This document shows, piece by piece, positions 17,234 through 26,600 of a stretch of 64,000 nucleotides of DNA. Under the pieces are notes generated by a model. The model ran no database searches and was not told where the DNA came from. It worked only from the letters and a program-made list of their open reading frames with translations. How positions within the stretch are numbered: position 1 is the first letter of the stretch; each line of letters opens with the position of its first letter. The stretch is from Haloarcula sebkhae. Lineage in GTDB: Archaea; Halobacteriota; Halobacteria; Halobacteriales; Haloarculaceae. Position numbers and translations under genes: made by a program. The stretch covers positions 648,324 to 712,323 of the forward strand of contig NZ_BMPD01000002.1 in the NCBI RefSeq assembly GCF_014647415.1. Direction: 5' to 3'.

Positions 17234-17935
17234 TCAGGCCGCGGGCTGGGCGTCGGGCGTCTCGTCACCGGCGTCGACGACGGGCATATCCCGTACCGCG
17301 GTCCCGACCGCGTAGGTCCCTGCCACGTTCGCGTAGAACGTCACGAAGGGGACCAGCACTGCGCCGATGACGACGGCGTTCAGGACACCGATGACGACAC
17401 CGGCGAGCAGGCTGATACCGAACGCGACCAGCCAGCCGGTGGCGTAGGTCCGACTGAACGCAAGCCGGCGGAGTTCAGCAGGTGCGAACGCCGCCGCAAT
17501 GCTGTCCGTCCGGACGTACGCAACGATTGCGGCCGGGAGCACGTACGCGATGGCGAGCGAAAGGACGGTCATCGCAAGCGTGGCGACGAGGGCGATGAGG
17601 CCGACGGCCAGTCCGCTTCCGGCGCCGTTGCCGCCCAGACCCAGCGTCGCGCCGCTTGCGAACACCGCTACGAGAGCGATAGCCGCCGGGATGAGTGAGT
17701 AGACGAATCCGATAGCGAACACCTTCAGGCCGTCCATACCCAGGTCGCCCCAGTCGTCGAACACCGGCGGTTCGGCTTCGCCGTTCAGCACCGCCCGGAG
17801 CGTCCGGACGATGTAGCCGAAGACGAAGAACACCGGCACGACGAGGAAACTCAGGAGCAGCAACACGCCCCCGATGGCGATAGTTTTCACTGCGCTGTCG
17901 CTGTCCCGGGGATACGATAGTGCTTCTTGGAACAT
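17234..17935 (-). CDS. DUF4013 family membrane protein
   Basis: The 233-residue protein begins MFQEALSYPRDSDSA and has about six hydrophobic segments. A conserved FDDWGDLGMDGLK loop follows the first pair, and YATGWLVAFG and FYANVAGTYAVG come later. This is the DUF4013 pattern, function unknown. It is a tandem paralogue of the frameshifted gene downstream. A GTG at 17989 could add 18 residues, and a TATA-like element near 18008-18016 would suit it, but the paralogue starts at the position of the ATG at 17935, which I prefer. Confidence 0.82.
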   Translation of the reverse strand: MFQEALSYPRDSDSAVKTIAIGGVLLLLSFLVVPVFFVFGYIVRTLRAVLNGEAEPPVFDDWGDLGMDGLKVFAIGFVYSLIPAAIALVAVFASGATLGLGGNGAGSGLAVGLIALVATLAMTVLSLAIAYVLPAAIVAYVRTDSIAAAFAPAELRRLAFSRTYATGWLVAFGISLLAGVVIGVLNAVVIGAVLVPFVTFYANVAGTYAVGTAVRDMPVVDAGDETPDAQPAA

Positions 17936-18084
17936 GATAGTACTCCGTGACATCAGCCTGGCCGGCGTGGCCGCTGCCACGTCAGTCACGACGAGGTGTC
18001 ACATCAAGTTATAATACAACTTACAGGTATATATAGCAGTACGTGTGCCGTGCTGTCAGGTGTAGCCGGACAGCTCTCAGTGTC

Positions 18085-19113
18085 CTACGTGTCGGTGTCG
18101 CTGTCGGCGGCCGCCTGCAACCGCGCGAACGCCTCCCACGAGGGGTCGGCTCCGGGATGTGACTGTCGAGCGCCGTCGACGTACAGGCCCTCGCCGTCGG
18201 TCACCTCGCCGACGACGGCGGCTGGCGTCCCGCGGGCCCTGAGCGCGTCGGCGACGTTGCCGGCGTCCGCAGGGTCAACAGCGGCTAGAAGCGTCCCGCA
18301 ACTGCTGACGTGCCAAGGGTTGATATCGAGCGCGCCACAGAGGTATTCGACGCCGTCGGCGACCGGCATCGCGTCGCTGTCTACGTCAAAGCGGACGCCC
18401 GCACCGTCGGCCATCTCGATGAGCGCGCCGGTGATGCCGCCCTCTGTGGCGTCGTGCATCGCCGTCACGGTTCCGGCGTTAGTCGCGGCCATGGCATCCT
18501 CGACGAGAGCGGTGTCGGCCAGTCGCTCTTGGGCGGTAGCGATTCGGTCGGGCGACAGCCCGATCTGCGCCGGGAAGAGGTTTGCAAACAGCCCAGTGAC
18601 TTCGGCCCCGGGGCCGGTCCCGACGACCAGTTTGTCGCCCGGGCGCGCGCCGTCCGGCCGGACGATGTGGTCGTGGGACCCAACGCCAAGCACCGTCGCG
18701 CCGCCGACCCAGGAGTAGTCGACGCTCGAATACCGGGCGGTGTGGCCGGTGACGACGCTCACGCCGACTTCTTCGGCCCGTCCGGCGAAGCCGTGCCACA
18801 TCGCCGCCAGTTCGTCGTCGGTCATCTCGGGCGGGAGCGTGAACGTCACGGAGAGGTGCGACGGCGGGATGCCGGAAACGGCAACGTCGGCCAGTACCAC
18901 GTCGAGTGCAAACCGACCGGCCCGCTCGAAGCCCAAGTCGGGGAGGATCGACAGCGGGTCGGTGGCTGTGACGAGGGCGTCGCCGCCAACGTCGATGACG
19001 CCGAAGTCAATGCCGTGAGTCGGCCCCAGCGTCACGTCGGCTCGGTCTGCGCCCAGTTCGGGGTAGATGACGCTATCGAACAGTTCGCGGTCGATTTTCC
19101 CGAGGTCACTCAT
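18085..19113 (-). CDS. AIR synthase-related (PurM/HypE-like) protein
   Basis: The 342-residue protein has the ATP-binding PurM/HypE/ThiL/SelD fold: a glycine-rich IDFGVIDVGGDALVTATDPL near the N-terminus, ALDVVLADVAVSGIPP, VVTGHTARY, and the C-terminal MHDATEGGITGALIEMA. The last motif is especially close to HypE. No hydrogenase genes are seen here, so HypE's role in NiFe-cofactor cyanide synthesis is unlikely, and the substrate is unknown. Two starts lie close together (19125 and 19113); I use the second (MSDLGK). It follows RqcH by about 45 bases on the same strand and could share its transcript. Confidence 0.8.
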   Translation of the reverse strand: MSDLGKIDRELFDSVIYPELGADRADVTLGPTHGIDFGVIDVGGDALVTATDPLSILPDLGFERAGRFALDVVLADVAVSGIPPSHLSVTFTLPPEMTDDELAAMWHGFAGRAEEVGVSVVTGHTARYSSVDYSWVGGATVLGVGSHDHIVRPDGARPGDKLVVGTGPGAEVTGLFANLFPAQIGLSPDRIATAQERLADTALVEDAMAATNAGTVTAMHDATEGGITGALIEMADGAGVRFDVDSDAMPVADGVEYLCGALDINPWHVSSCGTLLAAVDPADAGNVADALRARGTPAAVVGEVTDGEGLYVDGARQSHPGADPSWEAFARLQAAADSDTDT

Positions 19114-19158
19114 GCAGTCGGTCACCCCCAGCGCGGTGTTCTCTCCACCCCGACATGG

Positions 19159-21312
19159 TCAGTCCTCAGACATTCGGCTGCCGCCGGGCGGCAGGAACTC
19201 CTGTATCTGGTCCGGGCTGGCGACCTTGCGGACGAACGACTCGTCGGCGAAGCGGGACCTGAACTCCCGGTACAGGCGCTTGGCGATGTCGTTCTGGGCG
19301 TACTGGCCCGGTTCGACGGTGATGCTCGTCGCGGCTTGCCCCTCAATGGCTTCGGGTGGGCCGCCGATGACCCGCGTCTCGTCGTCGCAGGTGATGCCGA
19401 CCGCGACGCCGACTGGCGTGGACTCGAAGTACGTCCGGTCGCCGCGGATGGCGAAGCCGCCTTTCTCCAGGTATTCGCCGCTTTCGGGCGTCTTCGACAC
19501 CTGGTCGGGGTCAACCATGTACACGTCGCCGGCGAACTTCCCGTCTTTCCAGACCGAGGAGTACGAAACCGCGAACTGCGCGGCCTGGTCCAGCGAGGAC
19601 TGCGGGAACTCCACCTCCTTGGACGGCTCGCTGGGACCGGTCGCCTTGAGGACCGTGACCGGGCCGCCGTGTGCCTGCGCGTGGAAGAACTTGTCACCGC
19701 CCTCCAGGTACTTCTGGACGAGTTCCTCGTTGTCATCTGCGTCCCGACCGCCGATGACGAGGAAGCCGTCCGAGGTGTGGAACCAGCGGAACTGCTCGTA
19801 CCACTGTTCGGTCGACCGGGTGGGAATGGACTGCATCGAGAGCCAGTCGGTCGGTTCGTCCTCGCTCTGGTCCTCGTCGGCCTCGTCGTCACCGTCGTCG
19901 GCCTCCCACTCGTCACGTCGCTCTTTGACCGCTTCGAGGTCCTCACGGGTGTTCTCGATGGCAGCGAGCGCGCCCTCTTTCTTCTCCTCGATGCGTTTGG
20001 CCTCTTTGTACAGTTCGTCGGCGTTCTTCTCGACGCCGGTGAAGGCGTCCACCGTGACGCGCGTCCCGTCGATATCGAGGGTCACCGTCCCCTCGCTCCC
20101 GTCCAGCGAGACGACCGCCTCGGCAGCCGCGATGCCGCGGTCGGCTCCCTCATCGAACTTCGCCTCGATGTCGTCCCAGGACACGTCGTCCTCACGAGCG
20201 GCCTGAACCGTCGAGAGCACGTCGTCGACGAGGTCGTAGTTCGCGTACAGCAGTTCTGCTTTCTCCCGCTCGGCCTCGGCGTCAGCTTCGAAGTCCTCGA
20301 TAGCCTGCTTCTGCTGCTGGATGATGCGCTGCTGTTTCTCTATCTCGGCCTCGAAGTCCGGGCGCTGTGTCTCGCCGCCCTCGACTTCCTCCTCCCGCTG
20401 GAAATTGAAGAAGTAGTCGTCCAGCGCGGAGTTGAACGCCGTGAAGGATTCGCTGTAGAGTTCCTCGTACTCCGACAGCGGAATCGGGGTCACGTCGACG
20501 CGCCGCCGGTCTGGGTCATCGCCGGACCCCTCGTTACCTGCACCGTCACCGTCGTCGAGCGTCTCGTAGTATACCCGCGGGTCGACATTCCCCTCGCGCA
20601 GGCGCGTCCCCATCTCATCGATGAGTTCGTACAGCCGCTCGAAATCGGATTCGTCGAGGTCGTCGACGGCGACGTTGTAGTCGATGCCGGCGCGGGTACA
20701 CAGCTCCTCGCCGTAGAGACCGCCGAAGTTCAGTTGTGTCGCCAGCGTCCGGACGAGGTCGGCGTCGGATTCCTTGATACGGGCAACGAAACCGTCGTAA
20801 TCGACGGTCATCGGATTGAACCGCGCCGACGGGAACTCGTAGGGTGTCCCCGGCGCGACGGTGCGTGATTTGAGCCGGACCGTCTCTAGACAGTCGATGA
20901 CCTCGCCGTATTCGTCCAGCACGGCGACGTTGCCGTCGCCGAACAGTTCTGCAACGATGGTCGTCGATCCGTCCTCGCGGTCGAACTCCAGTTCGATGAT
21001 ACGGTCGAACTCGAACTGCTCGACGCGGACGAGGTCAGCGCCCGACAGCCGGTTCCGGAGCATCATCGCGAAGTCCGGCGGTCGACCCGGCGCGTCGGGG
21101 ACGTGGCTCTGGTCGGCAACGTGGGCGCGCTTGACGTCACCGACCTCGATGAGGAACTCGACGCGCCCGCGGTCGAAGTCCCGGAGCTTCAGTCTGACGA
21201 GGTCGTCCTCGGGGTAGAGGTACGCCTTGTCGAGCTTCGCGCCCTCGTAGCCGGCGAGTTCGCCCTCCAGAGCGGCGAGGTCGACGCTCGTCAGTTCCCG
21301 CTTGTGGTCCAT
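19159..21312 (-). CDS. rqcH: RqcH/NEMF-type ribosome quality control protein
   Basis: The 717-residue protein has the NFACT layout: an N-terminal NFACT-N domain (1-~200, MDHKRELTSVDLAALEGEL, AKLDKAYLYP), helix-hairpin-helix-like residues near 200-260, and a long coiled-coil (~310-480). The NFACT-R domain is near 500-610 (WYEQFRWFHTSDGFLVIGGRD, KFFHAQAHGGP) and a basic/acidic tail follows. Bacterial RqcH and eukaryotic NEMF/Rqc2 bind 60S or 50S subunits carrying stalled peptidyl-tRNA and add C-terminal Ala-rich tails. The archaeal protein is inferred to do the same. It lies 36 bases after the FAD oxidoreductase gene. Confidence 0.9.
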   Translation of the reverse strand: MDHKRELTSVDLAALEGELAGYEGAKLDKAYLYPEDDLVRLKLRDFDRGRVEFLIEVGDVKRAHVADQSHVPDAPGRPPDFAMMLRNRLSGADLVRVEQFEFDRIIELEFDREDGSTTIVAELFGDGNVAVLDEYGEVIDCLETVRLKSRTVAPGTPYEFPSARFNPMTVDYDGFVARIKESDADLVRTLATQLNFGGLYGEELCTRAGIDYNVAVDDLDESDFERLYELIDEMGTRLREGNVDPRVYYETLDDGDGAGNEGSGDDPDRRRVDVTPIPLSEYEELYSESFTAFNSALDDYFFNFQREEEVEGGETQRPDFEAEIEKQQRIIQQQKQAIEDFEADAEAEREKAELLYANYDLVDDVLSTVQAAREDDVSWDDIEAKFDEGADRGIAAAEAVVSLDGSEGTVTLDIDGTRVTVDAFTGVEKNADELYKEAKRIEEKKEGALAAIENTREDLEAVKERRDEWEADDGDDEADEDQSEDEPTDWLSMQSIPTRSTEQWYEQFRWFHTSDGFLVIGGRDADDNEELVQKYLEGGDKFFHAQAHGGPVTVLKATGPSEPSKEVEFPQSSLDQAAQFAVSYSSVWKDGKFAGDVYMVDPDQVSKTPESGEYLEKGGFAIRGDRTYFESTPVGVAVGITCDDETRVIGGPPEAIEGQAATSITVEPGQYAQNDIAKRLYREFRSRFADESFVRKVASPDQIQEFLPPGGSRMSED

Positions 21313-21348
21313 GTCGGTGGCTGTCGGCGGGCACCCAAAGGCGTTCCG

Positions 21349-22383
21349 TTACCCGCTGTCGGCGATTGCCTCGCCCGTCTCCAGTCCGTTCCGTAGCGCC
21401 GCGTGGAGTCGCCCCTCGCCAGCCACCCAGTCGCCGGCGAAGTGCAGGTCGTGCTCGGCCGCACACGACAGCAGGTCGTGGTCGACCTCGCCCTCGGGCT
21501 GAGAGTAGCGCCAGTGCTGGTGGTCGGTCCAGTCGGGGTCGGCCAGCCGGTCGTCGTCCAGCAGTCGGGCCGTCCGAGTTGCGATGTCGTCGATAAGCGT
21601 GTCGGGGTGTTCGTCGTAGTTCGCAATCGACCACGGCTCGTTCATCTGGACCAGCAGGAGCGACTCCCCGTCGGGGACGTGGCCGTCCTTGCATTCCTCG
21701 CGGCCGATCCAGCCGATGTCGTGGTCCTTGTCGCTGTTGACCGCGGCGTACCACGGCACGTCAAGTTCGAAGGGGTAGTGCAACACCCCGGCGATGACCG
21801 TTCGGTAGGGGACCGAAGCGACCTCCTGCCGGAGTTCCCGGCAGTCGTCGTGGTTCCACCGCGACTGCCCCAGCAGGTCAGCCGTCTGCGGAGCCGGCGG
21901 TGTCAGCAGCGCGGCATCGAAGTGCCCGAGGTCCGCTCCGTCGTCGTCCTGAAGCAACCAGCCGTCGCGCTGTCGCTCCAGACGCTCGACCCGCACGCCG
22001 TTCTCTACCTCGGCGTCCGTCTCGTTGAACAGCCGCTTTGCAACCTGCGTAATCCCCGCCTCGTAGGTCCATTTGTGTTCGTCAGCATCTCGACCAGCGT
22101 CGATGTCGCCGGCCCTGTCGAACGCGTACACCGGTTCCTCGATATCGACGAGCCCCTCGGTCGGGAGTGCCTCGGTGACCAGTTCGGTCACGCGGTCGTC
22201 GTCGGCCTTGAGATAGTTCGCCCCGTACTCGTACGTGCAGTCGCCGTGGCGCCGGGTCGCGGCGCGCCCGCAGACACCACGGCTCTTCTCAAACACTGTT
22301 ACGTCGACGTCCGTGTCGCGGAGCGCGTAGGCTGCCGCCGCACCGGCACCACCAGCACCGACGACTGCGAGGTTACGAGACAT
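21349..22383 (-). CDS. NAD(P)/FAD-dependent oxidoreductase (renalase-like)
   Basis: The 344-residue protein starts with a dinucleotide-binding motif, LAVVGAGGAGAAAAYAL, followed by Glu in VTVFEKSRGVCGRAATRR. This is the FAD-binding pattern of the amine oxidase/renalase group. A C-terminal LHFAGDWVAGEGRLHAALRNG is the second FAD contact. The ATG at 22383 sits directly before the motif, so the upstream extension to 22467 is rejected. The substrate is unknown. The gene is 36 bases upstream of RqcH on the same strand, so co-transcription is possible, though a functional link is not known. Confidence 0.87.
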   Translation of the reverse strand: MSRNLAVVGAGGAGAAAAYALRDTDVDVTVFEKSRGVCGRAATRRHGDCTYEYGANYLKADDDRVTELVTEALPTEGLVDIEEPVYAFDRAGDIDAGRDADEHKWTYEAGITQVAKRLFNETDAEVENGVRVERLERQRDGWLLQDDDGADLGHFDAALLTPPAPQTADLLGQSRWNHDDCRELRQEVASVPYRTVIAGVLHYPFELDVPWYAAVNSDKDHDIGWIGREECKDGHVPDGESLLLVQMNEPWSIANYDEHPDTLIDDIATRTARLLDDDRLADPDWTDHQHWRYSQPEGEVDHDLLSCAAEHDLHFAGDWVAGEGRLHAALRNGLETGEAIADSG

Positions 22384-22454
22384 ACTTGCCAGTCGGGCGG
22401 TACGAGTAAAAATCCACCACACAACCAGTTCGGACCGCTCGCCCGTGGTCCGAT

Positions 22455-23579
22455 TCAGCGATCCCACTGGCGTCGAGAGCCCCGACCCGTCCAGCCGATG
22501 ACGGCGAGTATTGCGATACCGACACCCACCTGGCGGAGTGAGAACCCCGGTCCCTGTGCCGCGGTCGTCGCCTGCTCGTCACCGTCAGTTCCGGAAACAG
22601 ATTGACTTTCGACTCTGAGCGACCCCGCCGTCTCACCGTTGACCCGTACCGTTCCGTTGACTGCCTCAAACTCGGTCTCGACGACCGTCTCTTCCCCTGG
22701 GTCAAGCGCCACTCGATCCGTTGCCACGGGTTCGCCGTCGACCGTCACAGTCAGCGTCTCGTTGACCGGCCGCGAACGGGTGTTCGTTACTGTCGTTCGC
22801 ACAGTCGTATTGAACCCGGCCCGGACCCAGTCAGCCGACAGGGACGCGTCCGAAATCCGGACGTCGGCGCTCCCCTGTCCGCCGGAGGTGGATGCCTCGT
22901 CGGTGTCCGTTTCGGTTTCCGTCCCAAACCCGACGGTTCCGTTCCCGCTACCGGTCGTGTTGTCAGCAGGCGCACCGCCGCCCGCGGTTTCGTTCCGGGT
23001 CGTCGTGTTCTCCTCTTCGTCCGACCCATTCGAGCTATCGGAGTCGTCGTCTGCATCGGCCGAATTGTTTCGGTCAGCGCCATCATCTGCGTCGGTTTCC
23101 TCTTGGATTCCGTTCTCGGTCGGTTCATCCGTTTCAGTCGGTTCTTCTGTCTCCTCGGTTTCCGCAGTTTCTGTGGGTTCTTCGGTCTCAGTCGGTTCCT
23201 CAGTCTCCTCGGTTTCTGTGGGCTCTTCCGTTTCAGTCGGTTCCTCAGTCTCCTCGGTTTCTGTGGGTTCTTCAGTCTCGGTCGGTTCCTCCGTTTCCTC
23301 AGTTTCTGTGGGTTCCTCTGTCTCAGTCGCTTCTTCCCTCTCTTCGGTCTGCTCACCGTCATCCTGTGTGTCGGTCTCGTTAACCTGCCCGAGTAGTGTC
23401 CCTGTGTGGCGTTCGAGAACAGATGGAACGATGGGTCCGGGTGTGCTTGCTGTGGTCTCTGACTCGCTCTGTGGACCGGCGTCGGAAGCGACCACGCCGC
23501 CGACGGCGAAGACGGATGCGAACACAGTGGTGGCAAAAACGACAGCGACGGCAGTACAGAGTGTTCTGGCCTCGCTCAT
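22455..23579 (-). CDS. Secreted Thr/Glu-repeat protein with PGF-CTERM-like tail
   Basis: The 374-residue protein has an N-terminal signal peptide (about 1-30, TLCTAVAVVFATTVFASVF). A long Thr/Glu/Pro repeat region follows (about 75-160, a 15-residue unit built from EEPTETEE), then an Asp/Asn/Ser-rich spacer. A beta-rich CARDB/APHP-like module lies near 250-335 (LSADWVRAGFN, ETVVETEFEAVNGT). The C-terminus is PGF, a hydrophobic run and Arg (GPGFSLRQVG...RGSRRQWDR), which fits an archaeosortase A signal. It is probably a cell-surface protein with a stalk-like, possibly glycosylated, repeat. Its C-terminal module resembles that of the 1010-residue neighbour. Confidence 0.78.
   Translation of the reverse strand: MSEARTLCTAVAVVFATTVFASVFAVGGVVASDAGPQSESETTASTPGPIVPSVLERHTGTLLGQVNETDTQDDGEQTEEREEATETEEPTETEETEEPTETEEPTETEETEEPTETEEPTETEETEEPTETEEPTETAETEETEEPTETDEPTENGIQEETDADDGADRNNSADADDDSDSSNGSDEEENTTTRNETAGGGAPADNTTGSGNGTVGFGTETETDTDEASTSGGQGSADVRISDASLSADWVRAGFNTTVRTTVTNTRSRPVNETLTVTVDGEPVATDRVALDPGEETVVETEFEAVNGTVRVNGETAGSLRVESQSVSGTDGDEQATTAAQGPGFSLRQVGVGIAILAVIGWTGRGSRRQWDR
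23119..23345 (-). repeat. 45-base tandem repeat coding Thr/Glu/Pro-rich stalk
   Basis: Inside the 374-residue secreted protein gene, about four in-frame copies of a 45-base unit encode variants of EEPTETEEPTETEET. The copies differ at a few third positions, so it is not a perfectly recent expansion. Such repeats vary in length easily by slippage or recombination. Confidence 0.75.
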
Positions 23580-23688
23580 ACAGGGGATACGTGAGTAAAC
23601 GATTAGTTACGCAGCAGCCAACCCGTCGGTAAGGTCGTCCTTCCAACGCTGAAACTGGAGAGACGGAAAGTCCCTGTCCACTGGAGCC

Positions 23689-26600
23689 TTACACCCGTCG
23701 GCGGAGTCGGGCGATGCCGGCGAGTAGTGCCACCACAATTGCCACTAGCTGGACGGTGAACCCTGGGCCGGACGCTGCGACCGTTTTCGCGGCTGGCTCC
23801 GCGCCGCTGCCCTCACCAGTCTCGTCAGTTCCGGACTCGCCTGTACTCTGGGCGGTGTCTGAGCCGACACGCAGATCACCGGCACTGACGCCGTTGACCG
23901 CGACTGCGCCGTCAACAGCCTTGAACTCCATCGTCACAGTAGTTTGTTCGCCGGGATTGAGTCGGACAGTCCGAGAGGCGACCGAGTCGCCGTCGACGGT
24001 GACTGTCAGCGTCTGTTCGACGGTTTCGTCGGTCGGATTCTCCACTGCCGCTCGCGCCGATGTGTTGAAGCCAGCCCGGACCCAGTCAGCCATCAGAGAC
24101 GCATTAGAAACGGTGAGTTCTGCGGGCATCGGTGTCGATACATTCGTATTCGAGGGGCTAGCTGTCGTCGTCGGGGTGGACGCATTAGCGACCGGAGAGA
24201 CGACAGCGATGGTCGAGAGATTGGACGATGATGCCTGGATAGACTTATTGGTCGCGTTGGCAGTACTGGGTAGCTGACTCCAGGACCCGTTGTGGTACTG
24301 GAACACCCGGACGCTATCCATCGATCCGTTGGTCGGAAGCGCCGATTCGTTGAGCCGCAGGGTGTACGTCGCTCGGCTGATGGCAGACGCATTTGCGCCG
24401 GAGGTGACGGTCACGTACCCACGCACACCGTCTTCCTGAACTTCGGTCATGTCGTTCGGCGTGGCGTGCGGACCGAGCAGCGTCGCGTTGAACCCATCAC
24501 TTTCGTTGGTCACGTTGAGCGAGAGTGCAGAGAGGGTGAACGCCGGCGCGGTCTCGGACGGACCGGAACGGTTCAGCGACTGGGTGACCGTCGAGTTTGC
24601 GGCGTCGGCAGTCACCCGGACAGTGACCCCGTTGTCGATATGGGACTGCGAGATCGCGGGAGCCTCTGCGCCGCCGCCGTTGTCGGTCTCGTCTGCGTCG
24701 TCATCGAAGTCGAATCCGCCGCCTCCACCACCGCCACCGCCGCCTCCGCCTCCACCACCGCCACCGTCGCTACTGTCTTCAGCTTCGACAGCGAGCGTTT
24801 CGGTGGGGACGTTGCCAATGGAGAGTGACCGATTGCCCTCATCGTCGAAAGAGATACTGAACGAGACAGTTGCTGTCTCACCGCCGGCAATCGGACCGAC
24901 AGTTTTGGACTTGAGTGTCCGATTGCTTTCTGTGAGCGCCACGGTGTAGTTTCCACTCTCTGTGCCGACATTTGCGACAGTTGCTGTCACGTCCACTGAA
25001 TCGCCGGTTTCGACGGACTGATTACTCAGTTTTGCGTCGCGAACCTCGAATCTCGAAGACTGCTCGTCCGTAGCTGTTTCAGTTCCAGTCCCGTCTTCAT
25101 CGGTGGCGGCCTCAGTTTCGTTCTCTCCCTCAACCGTAATCGTCTTGCTCACATCTCCGACGGAGAACTGATGGGTTCCAGTTTGCTCAAAGGTGTGGAC
25201 GTACGTGTCCGTCCCCGACTCACCCGGTCCAAGACTGAACGACACTGCATCGACAGACCTGTCGTCGACGTATGTGAAAATATCTCGCTGACCGGACACA
25301 GCTCCAGTGTTCTCTGCAGTGACGGTCAGTTCGACGGCACCGCCCTCGGTGACCGTCGTCCGGTTCCACGAGTGGTCCGTGACAGTGATATTCGGCTTAC
25401 CAACGACCAGCGTGCCGGCGGAGTCACCGTTGACTGTCACCTCGTGTTCCCCATCATCGATGTAGCCGCCGTCATCGGTCTCTAACACGTAGGTCGTGGT
25501 CACGTTTCGTTCACCTGGTGCGACACTGACATCTGTTGAACTGATGACCGTCACCTCCCGCCCGCCAACTTCGACGGTAATCGGCACAGTCCCGGCAGTG
25601 CCGCCCGTGTTCTCGAAGGTGACCCAAACCTCGGGTTGGGGCGTTTGCATCTCCGCCGTATTGACTCGCTTGTCTATCAAGCCGGCATCACGTACCTTGA
25701 TGTCTGGTGGGCCGGCTCCACCCCCGTTCTCTGCTTCGACAGTGAGTGTCCCGGCAGCCGCGTCGTTTATCGAGATACTTCGATTACCGCTCTCGTCGAA
25801 TGAGCGGATGTACGACACCGTCGTCGAATCACCACCATCCAGCGTCACCTCTCTTGTTACCTCGGTTTTGCCATCGACGGTGAACGGCACCTCAAAGCTC
25901 CCTTCCCGGTCGCCGGTGTTCGTTACGGTAGCAGTTATTTCAACAGCTTCGCCGACGTTGACCGTAGATCTATTGAGTTCGCGCTCTGTCACCGCAAAAC
26001 TCGGTGGCTCACCGACCGTGATGGTTTGCGTCTCCCCAGCGGTGCCGAACTCGAACTCACCGGCTTCGTCGAACGTGTGTACGTATTTCTCTGTCCCCGA
26101 GTCGTCCGGCTTAAGATTGAACGATACCCCGCCGTCGGATTTCCCGTCGACGATGGTGAAGATGTCTCGCTGTCCGGAGACAGTGCCCGTATTCTCCGCT
26201 GAGACAGTCAGTTCGACGGCTCCACCCTCACTGACTGTCGTCGTATTCCAAGAGTGGTCCGTGACGGTGATATTGGGTTCGCCGACGACTAGCGTGCCCG
26301 CGGGTTCGCCGTTGACCGTCACCTCGTGTTCCCCGTTTTCGATGTAGCCACCGTCACTGGTCTCCAGCACGTACGCCGTGGTCACGTTGCTCGACTCATC
26401 CGGCGCAACCGTCGCTTCGTCGGGACCGATGACCGTCACTTCCCGCCCGCCGACCTCGACGGTAATCGGCACAGTCCCGGCAGTGCCGCCCGTGTTCTCG
26501 AAGGTGACCCAAACCTCGGGTTGGGGCGTTTGCATCTCCGCCGTATTGACTCGCTCGTCGATCAGGCCGGCATCCGTTGCCCGAATGTCTGACTCTCCGA

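Noticed and set aside
18310-20868. 852-codon open frame on the plus strand
   Set aside because: It lies antisense to the PurM-like and RqcH genes, both clear families. High GC makes long antisense frames common, and its product (Arg/Val/Leu-rich with no motif) does not resemble haloarchaeal protein.
22639-23598. 319-codon Ser/Val-rich plus-strand frame
   Set aside because: It is the mirror of the Thr/Glu repeat gene; the SSVSVGSS pattern simply reflects the repeat read on the other strand.
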